NCBI GenBank assembly: GCA_944332105.1 | Contig: CALVJI010000073.1 | Location: 1 to 5,502, forward strand | Length of the DNA: 5,502 bases | Source of the DNA: an uncultured Bacilli bacterium | Lineage (GTDB): Bacteria > Bacillota_I > Bacilli_A > RF39 > UBA660 | Reading direction: 5' to 3' | Made by a program: the position numbers and the translations under genes | Shown here: piece after piece, positions 1-5,502 of the stretch | Layout of the letters: each line of letters begins with the position of its first letter | Numbering within the stretch: the stretch's first letter is position 1 | The notes under the pieces: generated by a model | Told to the model about the DNA's origin: nothing | Seen by the model: the letters and a program-made list of their open reading frames with translations, nothing else | Database searches by the model: none

Positions 1-47
1 ATGATAACATAGAATTACATCTTTTTTATTAAATTTTCTGAAATAGA

Positions 48-75
48 TGATTTTTCGTTAGAAATTTGGTACACT
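48..75 (+). promoter_or_regulatory. Probable promoter of the tex gene (extended -10)
   Basis: TACACT at 70-75 matches four of six bases of the -10 consensus and is preceded by TG at 67-68, one base upstream, making an extended -10 element. Only a poor -35 (TGATTT, 48-53, 16-bp spacer) is visible, as is common for extended -10 promoters. Transcription would begin near 82, giving a leader of about 15 nt that contains the GAGG at 84-87. A CodY-box-like sequence (32-46) lies directly upstream. No other feature is visible in bases 1-97. Confidence 0.45.
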
Positions 76-97
76 GAACTAGCGAGGATGGTGTAAT

Positions 98-2218
98 ATG
101 AACAATCAAAGTATTTTAGCTAAAAATTTAGGTGTTAAAGTTTCCCAAATAGAAGCAGTTTTAAAGTTATTAAGTGAAGGTGCTACAATTCCTTTTATTG
201 CCCGTTACCGAAAAGAAGCAACGGGTTCTTTAGATGAAGAACAAATACGCGCGATCGCTAAAGAATATACGTATTTAGAAAATTTATCGAAACGAAAAGA
301 AGATGTAATTCGTTTAATTGCAGAGAAAGACTTATTAACAGACGAGTTAAAAAATGCAATTTTAGCTTGTGAAAAATTAAGTGATGTCGAAGATTTATAT
401 CGACCATTCAAAGAAAAGAAGAAAACGAAAGCTAGTGAAGCGATTAAAATGGGTCTAGAACCATTAGCCAAAAAAATCATGAGTTTTCCAACTCATGGTA
501 GTATGAAAGAATTAGCAGAAGGCTTTGAGTGTGGCATGGATAAAGCAATTGAAGGTGCCAAATACATTATTGCTGAGTGGATTAGTGATAATGCGTATTA
601 TCGTAAATATATTAAAAAAGAAATTTGGCAAAACGGAAGTTTAGAAAGTAAGATAAAGAAAAATGCTGTTGATGAGAAAAAAGTATATCAAATGTATTAT
701 GAATTTTCTGAACCCATCAAATATGCTAAGCATTATCGTGTTCTAGCAATGAATCGTGGTGAAAAAGAAGGCGTCTTGTCTATATCTCTACATTTTGATA
801 AAGAACATATTTTAGAGTATTTAAAAAGTAAAATTATTAAAAATCCCGCTTCTTTTGTATGTGAAGAGGTAGAAGCTTCTTTAGAAGATGCATTAAAAAG
901 ACTTATTTATCCAAGCATTGAAAGAGAAATACGAGCTGATTTAACAGAAAATGCTGAAAATAAAGCTATTTTGACTTTTCAAGACAATTTAGAACATTTA
1001 TTAATGACAAAACCAGTAAAAGATAAAGTAGTCCTAGGTTTTGATCCAGCTTTTAGAACAGGCTGTAAACTTGCCGTATTAAATCCATATGGTAATGTCT
1101 TAGAAATCGCGACAATTTACCCACATGAACCAAAAAATGAAAAAGAAAAAAGCAAAGAAACTTTACAAAATTTAATTCATAAATATGGCGTGCAAATTAT
1201 TGCCATTGGAAATGGTACAGCCTCAAGAGAAAGTGAAGCATTCGTTGCCGACGCGATCAAAGGTAGCAACGTCCTCTACAACTTAGTTAGTGAAGCTGGA
1301 GCTTCGGTTTATTCAGCAAGTCCCTTAGCTATCAAAGAGTTCCCGGATTTAACTGTCGAGAAAAGAAGTGCCATTTCGATTGGTAGAAGAGTACAAGATC
1401 CACTATCCGAATTAGTAAAAATCGATCCAAAAAGTATAGGAGTAGGTGAATATCAGCATGATGTCAATCAAAAAGAATTAGCCGAAGCATTAGGTTTTAC
1501 AGTTTCAAAAATTGTGAATGAGATTGGCGTGAATATTAATACAGCAAGTAGTAGTATTTTAAGTTATATTTCAGGTCTTACCAAAAAAACAATTGACAGT
1601 ATTTTAAAATTTAGAGAAAAGAAAACTTTTACTTCGCGTGAAGAAGTCAAATCTCTACCTGGTTTTAACGATAAAGTATATGAACAATCTATTGGTTTCT
1701 TACGTATTATCGATGGCAAAAATCCATTAGACAAAACGAGAATTCATCCCGAAAGCTATCCACTTGCCGAAGCTTTATTAAAAGAAGTAAACTTAAATAT
1801 AAGTGAAATTGGAACGGAAGAATTTACAAAAGTATTAAGTCAAATAAATGTCAAAGATATGTCTAATAAATTAAATGCAGACATCTATACCTTACAAGAT
1901 ATTATTGATGAATTAAATCATCCAGGACAAGACTATCGGGATAAATTAGATGATATTGTTTTAAAAAGTGATATCTTAACGATCAAAGATTTAAAAGAAG
2001 GTATGGAATTAAAAGGCACGGTTCGTAATGTTACAAGTTTTGGAGCATTTGTAGATATTGGACTTCATGATGATGGATTAGTCCATATTTCTAAAATGAG
2101 TAAACAATACGTAAAAAATCCAAATGATATCGTTAGTGTTGGAGATATAGTAACCGTCTATGTATGCGGTATCGATTTAGAAAAAGAAAAAGTTCAATTA
2201 TCATTAATCAAAGAATAA
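98..2218 (+). CDS. tex: Tex family S1 RNA-binding transcription accessory protein
   Basis: This is a complete 706-residue Tex protein, a cytoplasmic nucleic-acid-binding factor of the family related to eukaryotic Spt6 and linked to transcription and RNA handling. The Tex N-terminal helical region is recognisable from the start (EGATIPFIARYRKEATGSLDE near residues 27-47, then SDVEDLYRPFKEKKKT at 95-110). A YqgF/RNase H-like domain covers about 310-435, with GFDPAFRTGCK at 314-324, GNGTASRESE at 371-380 and the family signature from EFPDLTV through DPKSIGVGEYQHDV (414-456). Helix-hairpin-helix segments follow at about 470-535, and an S1 domain at about 635-704 (VTSFGAFVDIG, DGLVHIS). Length is at the short end for the family because the protein stops right after S1, with no C-terminal tail. 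The ATG at 98 is the only sensible start: the homology begins within a few residues of it and GAGG lies 10 nt upstream. It appears to be a single-gene unit with its own promoter and terminator. Confidence 0.96.
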   Translation: MNNQSILAKNLGVKVSQIEAVLKLLSEGATIPFIARYRKEATGSLDEEQIRAIAKEYTYLENLSKRKEDVIRLIAEKDLLTDELKNAILACEKLSDVEDLYRPFKEKKKTKASEAIKMGLEPLAKKIMSFPTHGSMKELAEGFECGMDKAIEGAKYIIAEWISDNAYYRKYIKKEIWQNGSLESKIKKNAVDEKKVYQMYYEFSEPIKYAKHYRVLAMNRGEKEGVLSISLHFDKEHILEYLKSKIIKNPASFVCEEVEASLEDALKRLIYPSIEREIRADLTENAENKAILTFQDNLEHLLMTKPVKDKVVLGFDPAFRTGCKLAVLNPYGNVLEIATIYPHEPKNEKEKSKETLQNLIHKYGVQIIAIGNGTASRESEAFVADAIKGSNVLYNLVSEAGASVYSASPLAIKEFPDLTVEKRSAISIGRRVQDPLSELVKIDPKSIGVGEYQHDVNQKELAEALGFTVSKIVNEIGVNINTASSSILSYISGLTKKTIDSILKFREKKTFTSREEVKSLPGFNDKVYEQSIGFLRIIDGKNPLDKTRIHPESYPLAEALLKEVNLNISEIGTEEFTKVLSQINVKDMSNKLNADIYTLQDIIDELNHPGQDYRDKLDDIVLKSDILTIKDLKEGMELKGTVRNVTSFGAFVDIGLHDDGLVHISKMSKQYVKNPNDIVSVGDIVTVYVCGIDLEKEKVQLSLIKE

Positions 2219-2260
2219 AAAAATGCACTGTTTTTTGAAAATTCAGTGCATTTTTGCTTT
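2219..2260 (+). terminator. Rho-independent terminator of tex, probably bidirectional
   Basis: A perfect 12-bp stem pairs AAAAATGCACTG (2219-2230) with CAGTGCATTTTT (2244-2255) across a 13-nt loop. It begins at the base after the tex stop codon. The right arm runs into T-rich sequence (2251-2264, interrupted only by GC at 2256-2257). Because the left arm begins in an A tract, the complementary strand also reads as a hairpin followed by T residues, so it could stop transcription from either side. Confidence 0.88.
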
Positions 2261-2346
2261 TTTTAGACCCGATTTTGTCAAAAAAAGTGCATTTTGAATA
2301 AAAAATAGATAATTTGCCCTGTTTTTTAAAAATTTAGTGCATTTTT
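2224..2346 (+). repeat. Three degenerate copies of the terminator hairpin sequence
   Basis: The terminator core at 2224-2255 recurs at 2315-2346 with 29 of 32 positions identical (differences at 2227/2318, 2237/2328 and 2244/2335). Two of the three changes fall in the stem: one makes a C-T mismatch and one turns a G-C pair into G-U, so the second hairpin is much weaker. A third, more diverged copy keeps only the right arm, AGTGCATTTT, at 2286-2295. The exact 10-mer therefore occurs at 2245, 2286 and 2336. This looks like duplication followed by decay. It fills most of the intergenic space, and no gene or known RNA is visible in it. Confidence 0.7.
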
Positions 2347-2354
2347 ATTTTAAC

Positions 2355-2383
2355 TTTTAATTTTAGGGAAAACAGGGTATAAT
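2355..2383 (+). promoter_or_regulatory. Promoter of asnB
   Basis: A perfect TATAAT -10 box lies at 2378-2383, with a weak TTTTAA -35 (2355-2360) at the ideal 17-bp spacing. The start point would be near 2390, giving a leader of roughly 19 nt that carries the GAGGTGA ribosome-binding site at 2396-2402, 6 nt before the ATG. Such a short leader leaves no room for a T-box or other riboswitch, so any control would have to act on initiation. Confidence 0.7.
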
Positions 2384-2389
2384 ATTCCC
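2375..2389. promoter_or_regulatory. Operator-like dyad over the asnB -10 box
   Basis: The 15 bases read GGGTATAATATTCCC, an inverted repeat centred on 2382 in which six of seven pairs match. It covers the whole -10 box and reaches the expected start point, where a repressor would block polymerase. The inner ATA/TAT symmetry comes partly from TATAAT itself, so only the flanking GGG/CCC is independent evidence. No regulator is identified. Confidence 0.25.
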
Positions 2390-2408
2390 ATAAACGAGGT
2401 GAAAAACA

Positions 2409-4220
2409 ATGTGTGGAATTGCTGGGTTTGTTGGTAAAGAAAAAAATATGAAAAAAGTTTTAAAAGGAATGACGGATAGAATTAAACATCGTGGACCTGA
2501 CGCTGAAGGTTTTTTTGTACGAGGCAATGTAGCTTTAGGACAACGAAGACTATCCATTATTGATATTGAAGGTGGCAAACAACCCATGTTTAGTAAAGAT
2601 GGAAATTTAGTAGTGGTCTTTAATGGTGAAATTTATAATTACAAAGAATTAAAAAAAGAATTAAAAGAGTATCCTTTTCAAACAGATAGTGATACAGAAG
2701 TTCTTTTGTATGGTTATGAAAAATGGGGGACTGATTTACCCAACCATTTAAGAGGTATGTTTGCTTTTGCTCTTTATGATATTAAAGAAAAAACTCTTTT
2801 TTGTGCCAGAGATCCTTTTGGCATCAAACCTTTTTACTATTATGAAAATGAGGGTTCTTTTCTCTTCGCATCAGAAATAAAAGCTTTTTTAGATCATCCT
2901 AAATTTGAAAAAAAATTTAATGAAAAACTATTACCTGCTTATTTATCTTTCAGCTTTACGCCAACAACTGAAACATTCTTTGAAGGTGTAAAAAGATTAG
3001 ATGCAGGATGTACTCTAATTTATCAAGATGGCGAAGTAAAAATCAATCGTTATTATGAGTTAAAATTTCCAATTGAAAAGAAAGACTATAAAAAAACTGT
3101 AAAAAAAATTAGTGAAGTCATGGAAGACAGTGTAAATCATCACATGATTAGTGATGTAGAAGTAGGCTCTTTCTTATCCAGCGGTATTGATTCTTCCTAT
3201 ATTGTTTCCTTAGCTAAACCAGATAAAACATATACGGTAGGATATGATATTCCTCGTTATAATGAAAGTGACTATGCTAAAGATCTTGCTGATAAATTAG
3301 AAATTACGAATAAACAAAAAAAGATTACTAAAGAAGAATATATGCAAACATTAGATAAAGTCTTATATCACATGGATGAACCAGCTAGTGATCCCGCGAT
3401 TGTCGCTTTATACTTTGTCTCAAAACTAGCAAGCGAAGATGTAAAAGTCGTTTTATCAGGCGAAGGAGCCGATGAATTCTTTGGCGGATACAATTCCTAC
3501 CGCGAAGAAGTGGACTATTCCTTTTACAATAAAATTCCTTACTTTATTCGTCATGCAATCGCCAAATTTTGTACTCTTTTACCGCCAATTAGAGGAATTA
3601 ACTTCCTTGTAAGACGAGGTATGACGTTAGAAGAAAACTATATTGGCGTCAACAAAGTATGGACGGAAAAAGAAGTAAAAAAATTAGTAAAAGTTCCCAT
3701 GACTTTAACCAATCAAGATATAACTAAACCTATTTATGATGAATTCAAAGGCGAAAATAATTTAGTAAAAATGCAAGCTATTGACATTCATTTCTGGTTA
3801 ATGAAAGATATTTTACAAAAAGCAGATCGCATGACTATGGCAAATTCTTTAGAAGGAAGAGTACCATTTGTGGATAAAGAAGTATTTAAAATTGCCGCTT
3901 CTTTACCGCTTGAATATAAAGTAACGAAAGAAAATACCAAAGTAGCTTTACGGGATGCAGCCAAAAAAGTCATTCCAACAAAAGCTTATAAAAAGAAAAA
4001 ATTAGGTTTTCCAGTTCCAATCAGAGACTGGATGAAAGAAGAAGATGTATATCAAACGATTGTTAAAGCATTTACATCGAAAACTGCCACAAAATATTTT
4101 GATACAAAAAAACTCCTCAAACTTTTAGAGGAACATAAAAGAGGCAAAAAAGACAATTATCGTAAAGTTTGGAATGTTTTCTGTTTTATCAGATGGTATC
4201 AAATTTTCTTTGAAGCGTAA
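2409..4220 (+). CDS. asnB: Asparagine synthetase, glutamine-hydrolysing
   Basis: The 603-residue protein makes asparagine from aspartate, ATP and glutamine in the cytoplasm. It starts MCGIAGF, so after removal of Met the catalytic Cys2 becomes the N-terminal nucleophile of a class II glutaminase domain (about 2-200). Glutamine-site residues are in place: HRGPD (27-31), RRLS (46-49), NGEIYN (72-77) and SDTE (94-97), followed by ARDPFGIKPFYY. The synthetase domain (about 230-600) has the ATP PP-loop as SSGIDSS (257-263), then SGEGADEFFGGY (350-361), the MDEPASDP segment (322-329), LEGRVPFVD (481-489) and KKLGFPVP near 530-537. The start is fixed by the required Cys2 and by GAGGTGA 6 nt upstream. 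The length is a little longer than E. coli AsnB and close to the AsnO-like proteins of Firmicutes, so it may be closer to that group than to classical AsnB. The gene has its own promoter and terminator. The general function is very likely, but an amidotransferase with another substrate cannot be wholly excluded. Confidence 0.94.
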   Translation: MCGIAGFVGKEKNMKKVLKGMTDRIKHRGPDAEGFFVRGNVALGQRRLSIIDIEGGKQPMFSKDGNLVVVFNGEIYNYKELKKELKEYPFQTDSDTEVLLYGYEKWGTDLPNHLRGMFAFALYDIKEKTLFCARDPFGIKPFYYYENEGSFLFASEIKAFLDHPKFEKKFNEKLLPAYLSFSFTPTTETFFEGVKRLDAGCTLIYQDGEVKINRYYELKFPIEKKDYKKTVKKISEVMEDSVNHHMISDVEVGSFLSSGIDSSYIVSLAKPDKTYTVGYDIPRYNESDYAKDLADKLEITNKQKKITKEEYMQTLDKVLYHMDEPASDPAIVALYFVSKLASEDVKVVLSGEGADEFFGGYNSYREEVDYSFYNKIPYFIRHAIAKFCTLLPPIRGINFLVRRGMTLEENYIGVNKVWTEKEVKKLVKVPMTLTNQDITKPIYDEFKGENNLVKMQAIDIHFWLMKDILQKADRMTMANSLEGRVPFVDKEVFKIAASLPLEYKVTKENTKVALRDAAKKVIPTKAYKKKKLGFPVPIRDWMKEEDVYQTIVKAFTSKTATKYFDTKKLLKLLEEHKRGKKDNYRKVWNVFCFIRWYQIFFEA

Positions 4221-4248
4221 AAAAGACGAATAAATCGCCTTTTTCTTT
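4220..4248 (+). terminator. Probable intrinsic terminator of asnB
   Basis: AAAAAGACGA (4220-4229) pairs with TCGCCTTTTT (4235-4244) around the 5-nt loop ATAAA, with one A-C mismatch in a 10-bp stem. The T run continues as TTTTTCTTT to 4248. It begins at the last base of the asnB stop codon. The core holds few G-C pairs, so it is weaker than the terminator after tex and may leak into the phosphatase gene. Confidence 0.6.
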
Positions 4249-4263
4249 AGCTAAAATTTAGTG

Positions 4264-4292
4264 TAGAAAAATTTAAAAAATTAGAGTAAAAT
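4264..4292 (+). promoter_or_regulatory. Candidate promoter of the PAP2 phosphatase gene
   Basis: TAAAAT at 4287-4292 matches five of six -10 bases and TAGAAA at 4264-4269 matches four of six -35 bases, separated by exactly 17 bp. The start point would be near 4299, giving a leader of about 34 nt with AGGAG at 4323-4327. The region is so AT-rich that chance matches are likely, and read-through from asnB is an alternative. Confidence 0.4.
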
Positions 4293-4332
4293 GAAATAAA
4301 TACAACATATAGTTAGAATAGTAGGAGCGCAT

Positions 4333-4926
4333 ATGAAAAATATTTATTATCTATATATATCCATTTTTTTCTTCTTTTGTTTTTTCTTTATATCCATTTT
4401 TATTATTAATGGCAACACCATTTTTTTTGATGTTCCATTTTATGAGTGGTTACATGGATTACCTTTAGAAGAATTCTTCAAATTTATCACCGATTTTGGC
4501 GATGTTTTCTGGGTAGGAACTTTTGTAGTAATTACATTTGTTTTATTAAGAAAAAGAAAACAACGGGAATTATTAATAGGAGCGATGGCTTTAGAAGTAA
4601 TAGCAAATCTTTTACTAAAAAACTTTTTTCGAAGAGAACGTCCTGGGTTTACTCAGCTAGTGGAAGCTTCTGGCTATTCATTTCCAAGCGGACATATGAT
4701 GGCTTCTACAACCTTAGCATTACTTCTTATTTCCTTTATCTGGGAAACAAAATGGCGCAAGTCCATCAAAATCGTGTTAACAATTTTGTTGCTATGTTAT
4801 CCATTACTCATCGGCTTAAGCCGCATCTATTTAGGTGTTCATTACACAAGTGATGTAATCGGAGGCTTCTGCATTTCGCTATCACTTTTTACCTTTTGTC
4901 TTTTTCTGTATCGTTCTCTTAAATAG
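4333..4926 (+). CDS. PAP2-family membrane phosphatase
   Basis: This 197-residue integral membrane protein has the complete three-part active site of the PAP2 / lipid phosphate phosphatase superfamily: KNFFRRERP (K96 to P104, the K-x6-RP motif), PSGH (118-121) and SRIYLGVHYTSD (163-174, SR-x5-H-x3-D). H121 would be the general acid, H170 the nucleophile and D174 its partner. Hydrophobic stretches at about 4-25, 52-72, 78-95, 123-137, 145-163 and 175-194 fit the usual six-helix fold with the active site on the outer face. Members dephosphorylate phosphatidic acid, phosphatidylglycerol phosphate or undecaprenyl pyrophosphate, and the sequence does not decide which. The first helix is unusually rich in phenylalanine. 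The ATG at 4333 is supported by AGGAG 5 nt upstream. The last 14 codons and the stop overlap the opposing membrane gene. Confidence 0.93.
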   Translation: MKNIYYLYISIFFFFCFFFISIFIINGNTIFFDVPFYEWLHGLPLEEFFKFITDFGDVFWVGTFVVITFVLLRKRKQRELLIGAMALEVIANLLLKNFFRRERPGFTQLVEASGYSFPSGHMMASTTLALLLISFIWETKWRKSIKIVLTILLLCYPLLIGLSRIYLGVHYTSDVIGGFCISLSLFTFCLFLYRSLK

Positions 4927-5502
4927 ATTTTCTTGTTTCAAAAGCTTTAAGTGTGGGAAAGCATGTATAACTCGAGTTTCCAAAATTTTCTTGGATTTTT
5001 CAACTTTTTCTCGTACTAATTTAGTGATTCGTTCTGTATCATCTTTATGAATCAAAATTTTCTTTTGAACATTTTTATTAATCTTTTGAATTTCTAAGAT
5101 AGCTTTAGAAGAGACAATATTATCTAAAAGAAATAAGAAGAGTAAACTAAAAGCTAAAATATATCCCCAAAGAATTTGTTCTAAAATATGAAGAAAAAAG
5201 GGATTAACCTTATACATAATAAGTAAACCAAATAAACCGAATGGAATCATCGTTTCTAAACAAATCCGCCCATTGATATTTAAAGCGATACTTAGTATAA
5301 TCCCACCATCTGGTATGATAAATTTTTTCTAAAAAATAGCTAGTAAAATATTCCAAAATAGAACAGCTTAAAACAATCATAATAAAAAGAGTGATAGGAT
5401 CATCCAGATACCTTCTTAAAAATAACGTCATAAAAAGCGCGCCAAAGCCATAAATAGGACAGTAAGGGCCAATTAAAAAACCACGGTTAACAAATTTTCT
5501 TT
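4882..5502 (-). pseudogene. CmpB-like putative ABC transporter permease, frameshifted and 5'-partial
   Basis: The gene runs leftward from beyond the right edge, so its N-terminus is missing. I recognise the family annotated as 'putative ABC transporter permease' (ABC_trans_CmpB, Pfam PF06541); the function is essentially unproven. The upstream frame (5500 to about 5282) reads NRGFLIGPYCPIYGFGAL, then LEYFTSYFLEK and TRWWDYTKYRF. The downstream frame (from 5280) continues NINGRICLETMIPFGLFGLL and ends at TGA (4882-4884). Deleting one A of the AAA on the coding strand (5279-5281) joins them as WWDYTKYRF-NINGRICLE, the expected family order with no residues lost. Unshifted, translation would stop at TAA (5210-5212). 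Four membrane segments are visible (GFLIGPYC..., PITLFIMIV..., MIPFGLFG..., ILWGYILAF...), followed by a basic, probably cytoplasmic helical tail with DDTERITKLVREK and HAFPHL, also typical of the family. Conservation on both sides argues for a very recent mutation or a sequencing error rather than an old relic. Confidence 0.82.

Noticed and set aside
205..480. Minus-strand open frame within tex
   Set aside because: It is antisense to a conserved coding region, has no promoter or ribosome-binding site, and its composition mirrors the tex codons. The same applies to minus-strand frames at 2363-2587 and 3788-3973 over asnB.
2359..2373. CodY-like sequence in the asnB promoter spacer
   Set aside because: Only about 10 of 15 positions fit the consensus, which is no better than expected by chance in DNA this AT-rich.
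2219..2408. Possible T-box or other riboswitch upstream of asnB
   Set aside because: I see no T-box motif, and the promoter lies downstream of the repeats with a leader of only about 19 nt.
4314..4319. TAGAAT as the -10 box for the phosphatase gene
   Set aside because: Transcription would begin around 4326, within the AGGAG ribosome-binding site, so the upstream pair at 4264-4292 fits better.
4364..4385. T runs in the start of the phosphatase gene as a phase-variation switch
   Set aside because: The longest runs are six or seven T's, short for slippage-based switching, and they simply encode a phenylalanine-rich membrane helix.
4446..4853. A 135-codon open frame on the plus strand inside the phosphatase gene
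   Set aside because: It lies in another frame of a gene with complete catalytic motifs, has no ribosome-binding site, and its translation resembles no protein family I know.
1..5502. A new defence, mobile or biosynthetic system
   Set aside because: All four genes belong to widespread chromosomal families. There are no transposase, integrase, toxin-antitoxin or CRISPR signatures, and no shared pathway linking the neighbours.

Overview
The window looks like ordinary chromosome of a low-G+C Firmicute. The base composition is AT-rich throughout, the ribosome-binding sites are of the AGGAG/GAGGTGA type, the promoters resemble sigma-A sites, and the protein families are typical of Bacilli, Clostridia and Erysipelotrichia. 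TGA is used as a stop at the end of the minus-strand gene and tryptophan is TGG, so the genetic code is the standard bacterial one, not the Mycoplasma code. Genus cannot be fixed from the sequence alone.

Layout. Bases 1-97 are the leader of the first gene, with a plausible extended -10 promoter and a CodY-box-like sequence. Bases 98-2218 (+) encode a complete Tex protein, the S1-domain RNA-binding transcription accessory factor. Bases 2219-2408 form a 190-bp intergenic stretch: a strong intrinsic terminator, two further degraded copies of part of it, then a near-consensus promoter for the next gene. Bases 2409-4220 (+) encode a complete glutamine-hydrolysing asparagine synthetase. A weaker terminator and a promoter lie at 4220-4292. 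Bases 4333-4926 (+) encode a membrane PAP2-type phosphatase with all three catalytic motifs. From the right edge, a minus-strand gene of the 'putative ABC transporter permease' (CmpB-like) membrane family enters the window and ends at 4882. It overlaps the phosphatase gene tail-to-tail by 45 bp. Its reading frame is broken by one extra base at 5279-5281, and both halves are otherwise well conserved.

The three plus-strand genes are separated by more than 100 bp, each with its own promoter candidate and the first two followed by terminators, so they are probably separate transcription units. Nothing ties the four genes into one pathway: RNA-level housekeeping, amino-acid synthesis, lipid phosphate turnover and an uncharacterised membrane protein. 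I found no mobile element, CRISPR array, tRNA, rRNA or riboswitch, and no convincing new system. The points most worth a second look are the single-base frameshift in the membrane gene, the decaying terminator repeats, the dyad over the asnB -10 box, and the antisense gene overlap.
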